In this document: one piece after another, positions 57,725-64,000 of the stretch
How the letters are laid out: every line of letters starts with the position of its first letter
How positions within the stretch are numbered: position 1 is the first letter of the stretch
Assembly: GCF_026262505.1 (NCBI RefSeq)
Contig: NC_067205.1
Span: 6,758,001 to 6,822,000 of the forward strand
Source: Trichomonas vaginalis G3
Taxonomy: Eukaryota; Parabasalia; Trichomonadida; Trichomonadidae
Direction of reading: 5' to 3'
DNA: 64,000 nucleotides
The notes under the pieces: model-generated
The model's input: only the letters and a program-made list of their open reading frames with translations
Database searches by the model: none
What the model was told of the DNA's origin: nothing
Program-made: the position numbers and the translations under genes

Positions 57725-58183
57725 TCAGTAAGGAAACGCAGGAGTTTTACGATTTATTTGAGGAGTAGGTTCTGGTTTAAATGTTGGAGTCGGTTTTGGA
57801 GTTGACTTTTGAACAGGAGTTTGTAATTCCATAGGTTCAGGAGTCATTGAAAGTGTTGTTTGTGAAGGCGTTGGTTTTGGCGATGGTGTCGGAGTTTGTT
57901 TAACTTCAACTACTTCAGTATTATTTACAACATTTGCTTTATTTCTTTTCAACATCATAACTGCTCCTGCTGTAGCTAGCAAACCTAGTGGGAGACCATA
58001 TTTTATATAGGGACTTGACCAAATGCTATTTTTGACAGGAGCTGGTGGAACACCTAACCTTGGTGAGACTGCTCTTTGCCATTGTGCAGCTCGTAAGAAA
58101 TATTCAATAGGTGCTCCATAATCGTTTGGTAAAGTTTGTTTCATAGATGGTGAAGGTTCACGAGAGCTTGATGAAGAACTCAT
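57725..58183 (-). CDS. Single-span membrane protein with Pro-rich tail, 152 residues
   Basis: A Ser-rich N terminus, a hydrophobic span near residues 58-77 (YGLPLGLLATAGAVMMLKRN), then a long Pro/Thr/Lys tail with PTPSPKPTPSQTT repeats. The likely topology is one transmembrane helix. It sits directly after the capsid region, where Polintons often encode small structural proteins. Role not known. Confidence 0.6.
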   Translation of the reverse strand: MSSSSSSREPSPSMKQTLPNDYGAPIEYFLRAAQWQRAVSPRLGVPPAPVKNSIWSSPYIKYGLPLGLLATAGAVMMLKRNKANVVNNTEVVEVKQTPTPSPKPTPSQTTLSMTPEPMELQTPVQKSTPKPTPTFKPEPTPQINRKTPAFPY

Positions 58184-58206
58184 TTATAAGCTTTAAAAAT
58201 AAACGT

Positions 58207-59785
58207 TCATCCTTTATTCCTCACTGTCGTCCGTGCTAAGTTATAGTCATCTAATCTTATTATTGGGATTCCATTAGCACGCACCTGAATGGCAAAGCAA
58301 CAATCCCTCATAAATCCAATAAGTGGCTTTGGTACATTTTCAGTTGCTAGTTCAATAGGTCCTTTAACAGACAATTTGTATGTTATTGGAGCAGTAGATG
58401 TTTGACCTTGCTGGAAGCAAAAGTCCACTTCTGTTGGAAAACCACATAAGAAATGTGTGTTGTCATAGCTATCCCATTTATGTTCCACACTACCATCATC
58501 CACCAATGACCTCATAACATCTTCATTAAATCCTATCATATCATTGTTTGTATTGCAAGCGTTCGCAACCATTTCATAAAATACAGGTCCATATGATTTT
58601 TCAGGTTCTGCAGGCATATTTCCATAAGCTCCCATGGAAAGCTGAAGATATTTAAACTTAGGGTTCTCAAAATTAACATAATAGTTGTCTTTCTTTCTAA
58701 ATAGTGCCCAAATACTTTTAACATTAATAGGCGTATAAGCTGCTGTAAATGTTGCACTTGAACTATCTGTATTCTTTGAGAATGAACCGTCCATAGGAAT
58801 CCAATCCATAACTTTAACAGGAAAACATAAAGCCTCGTTTGTATAATGTTCTACAAGTTCTGTATAAATGTTAGGGTCTAAAGAGAATGACTTTGGATGA
58901 ATGAAACATTCATTAAAATCCATCTTTGTTCGAAATAGTTGCTGGGTTACAGTTGTAATAGTAACTGTTCCACTAGCTTCTACTGCCTTCGTTATCATAG
59001 TGAATGGTTCATTCCATGGAACAAATTTATTTGTCGGTGGATTTGAATCTGAAGCAAATGCAACTTTAAGAGTTGGATTGAAAGCAATGATATCATTTAC
59101 AGATATAGATGTGCATTGTAAGGCGTCGCTACTGAACTTTACTTTAAGCTGAATGTTTCCTGCAAAAGCTGGAATAAATCGAATAGCTTCTAATGGAAAA
59201 TCTTCTAACAGGAATTCTTAAACGAAGCTTAAAATCAAATGATTTTCCTGCTGTAATTGGACCACTAACAATTTGTCCTGTTCTGCATGTTCCCGAATGA
59301 CTCCATACATCTTCATGTCGAGTCTTTGAGAAAACATCTACTTTCTTTATTTGTTCGGTAGTTTGTGAGTTTGAAGTTATATATGCTTCTTCTCTTGCGT
59401 TGTCTTGAGAATATACGATACGACCATTTGCAAGGATTTGATATCCAGCAACTGCATAGAAAGCGTCATCGAAACCAATCCAAAATCCTGGTGGGTTTGT
59501 TTTATTGGAACCTGAACCAATTTCTTTATCTGCAATAAATTGACCTTCCATTTTATACGTAATGAATGTATTGTAAAGGTCCAACATATTTTCACCAGGA
59601 GGTGAGAGATTGAATGTTACCCATGTGTTATCTTTAGCAGTTCCAGGTTGTGATGGAATCTTTGCGTCAGAATATTTTCTATTAGTGTCACCAATTTGAA
59701 CTGCATTGTCTATGATATCGAAATATGAGCGAATCTGATGAATATGCTCTGCTGGAGTAAATTCGTTTAACTGTTCGTTCTGCAT
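58207..59785 (-). pseudogene. Major capsid protein region of Polinton 2, broken
   Basis: About 525 codons' length on the minus strand. Features include NTWVTFNLSPPGENMLDLYN, a block GFDDAFYAVAGYQILANGRI, and SFDFKLRLRIPVRRF, which matches in kind the capsid region of Polinton 1. Beta-rich composition and length fit a double-jelly-roll capsid protein. Leader AGATATTTTTATCTGAAGTA before ATG 59785. Broken, about two breaks. Confidence 0.55.
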
Positions 59786-59812
59786 GTATTTACTTCAGAT
59801 AAAAATATCTAT

Positions 59813-60204
59813 TTACTTCATTATTCTCACTCTTCTTCTTGGCATTCGTGGTGGAAGTTGTTTCTTGACATTTTCAATGAACTGTACATTCTCTTTTGTC
59901 TCAACTTCTTTCACTGGCGGGTCAGGGTTCTTTGACTCGGTTTGTTTTTCAATGAAATTCACGAACTTTGCAATAAGCTCTTGGTTCGTTATTGAAAGTA
60001 CATCTGGCTTCTTTTCTTCTGGTTCTTTTGGTTCAGTTTGAACAGAAGGTTTTATATGGGCTTCGTGGACTTCACCCTTGCCATGCACCTTAATGTTGTC
60101 GCTTCTGCATTCGCTAATGGAACCTTTCTTTTTCTTACGTATATTTTACCATCTTTACTCTGACTTACGTAATAGAAAGGATGTTGTATTCCTCTTGGCG
60201 TCAT
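59813..60204 (-). pseudogene. Small basic Polinton 2 gene, broken
   Basis: Minus strand. A basic N part (MTPRGIQHPFYYVSQSKDGK) and an end with NVKKQLPPRMPRRRVRIMK; the acidic/Pro middle holds EPKEPEEKKPDVL. Broken, about one break. Function unknown. Confidence 0.45.
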
Positions 60205-60341
60205 TTAATATAATAGACTCTCGTCTGATTTTGACAAGCTCATTTTACATCGGTTAAAGTTTTAATTTTGTTTTTTATCTGCAGTCAAATGACTCAGACA
60301 AGCCTACGGACAAGACCCAAGGGGTCATAGATGTTGAAGCA

Positions 60342-60548
60342 TTGAAGAAAGAAATTCGCGAGCAAATTTTATCCGAACTGAAGGAACAAAAACAAGAACA
60401 AAAGCCAGAGAGACCAAAGAGAAAACTTAGTGAAAAACAACTAGCTGCATTAGCTGCTGGAAGACAGAAGAACCCACGTTTGCTGGCGAAGAAAGCTAGA
60501 GAAGAAGCTGAAGCAAAAGCTAAAGAAGCTGAAGTAAAGAAAGAGTAA
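60342..60548 (+). CDS. Lys/Ala-rich basic protein, about 68 residues
   Basis: Helical, highly charged (RKLSEKQLAALAAGRQKNPR; EEAEAKAKEAEVKKE), of the kind that binds DNA or packs in virions. No ATG is present at the 5' side and the frame is open further upstream, so the start is uncertain. Confidence 0.4.
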   Translation: MKKEIREQILSELKEQKQEQKPERPKRKLSEKQLAALAAGRQKNPRLLAKKAREEAEAKAKEAEVKKE

Positions 60549-60572
60549 ATGGTTTATTTTTATCCGAATTAA
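60549..60572 (+). promoter_or_regulatory. T-rich start signal
   Basis: GGTTTATTTTTATCCGAATT directly before the ATG at 60573. Confidence 0.45.
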
Positions 60573-61427
60573 ATGTATAGACAAATACCTTTATCTGTTG
60601 CGTTCAGTAGTGAAAACCCCGACGTCAAAATAAAGGGGAACAGAGTAACGTTTAAGTTTCCAACAGACTGGATTGTGAACATAAATGAAGAGAAGTACAT
60701 TGGCATAACATCTATGTATATAACACGTGCTTTCAGAAAGGTTGACTTTATACTTCAAGTCGAGATAGAAAATGACGAACAGTCTTTAAGCGCCCAAAAC
60801 ATTCACATATACAAATACTTTAAAGACGATACAACATTGTTGCAATGTATGATTTCATTTAATGAGATGTTCGAGAAAAAGTTCAACATTGAAGTACAAA
60901 CTTTACAGCCTTTACGTGAGTTTTTGCACAACTGAAAGAAGAAGGTAGTCAGCCACAACTTATAGACTTTCATTATGAATTTAATGAAAATGAAGATGGA
61001 ACTCATGACTGTCAGTTTGTTATATTTCACCATTCAATGAAGTCGCTAAAGGAAAGAAAATCCATTACGTATAAGATTTCAAATCTCTGAACCAAGTGAT
61101 GATTTCAAGAATGTTTTCAATTATGATGCAATGCTTCCGAGGAAAAATGAATTTTCAAAGATTGTAACACCTGGCATTTGGGATAGAAAGCAAGCTATAT
61201 TATATTCAAACTTAAGTAAGGGAGTTGAAAATGAGTTCATTGGTCATACAAGAACTTCACCACTTCCTAACCCTAAATACTATAAATTAACTGGCTTCAA
61301 TCGTGAGTTTTGGATAGACATGTTCTCCACTCATGACCATAAATGTCCAGTGTTCTTACCTCCAGACCATAAGGACTGTCTCTACATTGAAGCACAACTC
61401 TTAAACTCTACCATCGCAGTATTGTAA
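60573..61427 (+). pseudogene. Unknown Polinton 2 gene of about 285 codons, broken
   Basis: Starts MYRQIPLSVAFSSENPDVKI. Beta-rich parts such as VTFKFPTDWIVNINEEKYIG and, later, KYYKLTGFNREFWIDMFSTH. The composition could suit a minor capsid protein, but no motif decides. Broken, a few breaks. Confidence 0.45.
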
Positions 61428-61439
61428 AATCTACGCTAG

Positions 61440-61530
61440 CTTTATTTTTATCACGAATGACCTCATTTCTGACAAAAATAAATGACCTCATTCATGACCT
61501 CATTGCTGACAAAAATAAATGACCTCAGAA
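61440..61530 (+). repeat. Short direct repeats
   Basis: ATGACCTCATT / GACAAAAATAAATGACCTCA words repeated about four times between the converging genes. Confidence 0.6.
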
Positions 61531-61549
61531 CTTCAACTTACGAATAAAG

Positions 61550-64000
61550 CTTGTTTTAGTCGTTATTGAAAAGTTGAACTTTTCAGCAAAGCAAGGTTGA
61601 CATGACTTACATAAGTCGAATGCAATCTCTTGAATCATGAAGTGCTTTGTAAAGTTTCATTAAACTGAACTCAGAGTCTTTGTCATATGTTCCAACAGGT
61701 ATGTGAATGTTCTTATTTCATTGTAATAGCATTGTATAGCTTCAGGAACATTATTGCGGTTAAAAGCAATAACATCTTGCTTCACGCCTTTCATTCTGCA
61801 GTGAAATGCAACTTCATTTAAATCGTTAGTGAGTAAGTCTATGTAGGTCTTCTTTCCACAGAAATACTTTTATATAAACTTTGTTTTCCAGGTGTTATTT
61901 CTGCAAAGTCGCTATGAAATTGACCAAGGTTCTTTCCTATAAGTTCGCGACCATATCTCTTCTTTAACTCTGCTGCAAGCTTTGGGATGTCTTCATTATA
62001 TAAGTGCATAATGTCGGTATCCTGGTAAAATATTTTGAAGTCCCATGTCCTCTGCAGTACAGAATACTTCATTCATAATACGTTTTGACATAGACAGAAT
62101 TTAACACAAGTGGACAGAAGTTAAAGTGTCTGCAAATGCTTTTCGTTAGCTTGAAAATAGTTTTATCTGAAATCCAAACCTTCGAACTTCACTATATGGT
62201 TGTAATTTCTTATAGCATATTTATAGCATCTTTGTCATCTACTATGGTTATTTTTGATCAATAGGAGATAGAATAGTTTTGCCATAAATGCTGTTCAGAA
62301 TGAGTTTTTATAATTTCTTGTAAGGGGTTTTCTTCTTTCTTATACTTTAACCTTAACTCAAACAACTTCTTTACTTCATCTCTTATTCTCATATCTCTGT
62401 TTCCATCGTAATAGTATCCTCTGCAACACTTCACATTTGACACCTTGATATTTTATGAGGTCTTGTAATGTTATATGGTCAACATACATGAGACAGCAAG
62501 TGTTTGAACTTCTTGGAACGTTAAGTTCTGGATTTAGTTCAGGGTCGCAAACTATTAAATGAAAGTGTCTGGGTATACCAATCTCTGTTATCTTAATGAG
62601 AACAAAGAAGCCAGACATAAACTTTTCACCAATGGGTTCCTTTTGGTCGTCATCGAATAAATGTCTCATGAGATACTCTGTGCTTAACATTTCTTCCTTC
62701 AATACTTTTGGAATACCTTCTAAAGTATAAAGTCTTGCTATAGCTGAAGGATATAATGAAACAGTGTCGAAGTCAGCAATGAGTTTTCTTTGCTCTTTTG
62801 TTTCATGTTATCTGACAACATACATCTTCCACTTGAATGCATCTCGAAATAAATTCTCTTGGTTTTGAGAGGTCATAAAGATTTCCATTCGGGAAGTATA
62901 CTCTGTTCTCAAACAATTTGTTAGCATAGAAAAAATACTAACGTAGTCATAAACGTTTAAATCAAACTCTTTCAATAAGTCATTGCGGAACTTTACAAAA
63001 CCTTCTCTTAAAATTCTTACATCTTGTTTGCAGTAAAAGTGCTATATTTTTTCTAAGTCGAGTGGTTTTCATCTATTCTGCAACCTTTGATGGAATCTAT
63101 GTTTTTCATAATGTATCTGCATCATTGGATAAAACTTACATGCTTCAGAAATGACACCAGTTCTGTTGTCATTTGCTAACAAAACACTGCTGTAGTAGTT
63201 ATATGGAAATACTTCTTTCGGTCCTGTTTGTAAGTTAAACATAGCAGGAAATAGTTTAAGCTTCTTATTTATAACACTGTGAAGTCTTTTATAATAATTG
63301 CCCGTCCTTTATATAAACCAGTTATTTGCATTGTTCGTGAACCTTTAATGATGGGTTCCTTTCACTTCTGTCATGTGTCTTAAGATGAAGTTTATGTCAT
63401 AACTGAGGTTATGGAAATATATTAAACTCTTGTCAGGAAGTCGTTCCAAAAATTCTGTTGCACAGTTTTGACCCCAAATGCTTTGACTCACTGAACCATC
63501 TTCACTGTCATAACAGATGTTAAAAGCTTTATGAAAGCCATCCGTACTACACTCAAAGTCAGCAAAGAAAACGTGCTCAGGAATGAATTTACATTTAGCT
63601 TTATTTACTTCTTTTGACTCTGCTTTCTTCTTCAGTTGTACAAATACTTTGGAGCATATGTCAAATCTTTAAATGGTGCAAGGTTCTGTTTATATATAAG
63701 TCAGTCGTATATGTGAAAGTTCTCCATATAGAAATAGGTTCGAAATATTTGCACTCCCACAATGTTTTCATAACATCCCATAGCGTGTTGTTCTATCATA
63801 ACGAACTACATATTTATCTTCTCTCTTTGTATAATCTTCATCTGTTTCTCAATGTTCATTACCACAAGCTTTGAGAATTTCTTTATAGTTTCGAATGAAA
63901 TATGTTGTCATTGGTAATCTTTCATTTAGCATGTAGTGGTCTTCAACAAGAAGTAAGTCAATAGTTCTAACAGTTTCGCATTCGTTTGGTATATATCTCT
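61550..64000 (-). pseudogene. Family B DNA polymerase region of Polinton 2, broken, runs off the window
   Basis: Minus strand. Readable parts include IFYQDTDIMHLYNEDI (motif C, YxDTD) near 62010 and, near the right edge, an exonuclease-type FADFECSTDGF and IYFHNLSYDINFI. It is thus a proofreading protein-primed polymerase of the usual Polinton type, unlike the polymerase in Polinton 1. Broken, on the order of ten or more breaks. Confidence 0.7.

Larger units (their letters stand above)
53670..64000. mobile_element. Polinton/Maverick element 2, left part
   Basis: Starts with poly-A then GGTAGTGGGGCTTCCAGG and the terminal hairpin, inserted in the hAT-like copy. The right end is outside the window. 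The first 3.2 kb match Polinton 1 at roughly 97%; from about 56.9 kb the genes are a different Polinton set (capsid region on the minus strand, small basic proteins, a PolB region with exonuclease part). Broken, with more than twenty breaks in view. Host insertion and close match at the left end suggest a fairly recent copy whose parent was already decaying. Confidence 0.9.

Overview
The window looks like chromosomal DNA of a parabasalid protist, most likely Trichomonas vaginalis or a close relative. The grounds are very AT-rich intergenic DNA, single-exon genes, TCAYW-type initiators a few bases before ATGs, families of small surface-type proteins, and two Maverick/Polinton giant virus-like transposons, which are abundant in that genome. 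The standard genetic code fits all open frames. I found no tRNA, rRNA or CRISPR array.

Layout. Bases 189-30783 are bounded by 586-bp inverted repeats of a TIR element that carries a near-perfect 1.2-kb palindrome (1003-2186) and was split by Polinton 1 (2356-29637; 27.3 kb; 5-bp target duplication TACCG). Polinton 1 carries an adenine methyltransferase, fibre/collar-domain protein, retroviral-type integrase, protein-primed-type PolB, HNH endonucleases, two KilA-N proteins, packaging ATPase, SF3 helicase region, minor and major capsid regions and many small unknown genes. It is partly broken (about fifteen breaks), although many frames are open. A separate 2-kb insert (18869-20841) made of long DNA hairpins sits inside it, flanked by an 81-bp direct repeat.

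Bases 30784-53669 are host DNA. They hold a protein kinase, two tandem small secreted-type proteins, two glycine-rich membrane-anchored proteins, a long coiled-coil protein, three tandem copies of a cysteine-rich surface-type family, another small putative membrane protein and an amino-acid transporter. Several short non-autonomous DNA transposons are interspersed, with target duplications of 8 or 9 bp in the clearest cases. One of them lies against the transporter promoter and was itself hit by a second transposon and by Polinton 2.

Bases 53670-64000 are the left part of Polinton 2, which runs off the window. Its first 3.2 kb are nearly identical to Polinton 1. After that it carries a different capsid, small-protein and PolB set, so it is a mosaic. 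It is heavily broken.

The most unusual non-viral signal is a 250-bp unit of four consecutive long hairpins, repeated in tandem at two unlinked places (inside Polinton 1 and in host DNA at 49309-49621). Stem sequences differ between the places while pairing is kept. A second covarying hairpin sits at the Polinton termini.
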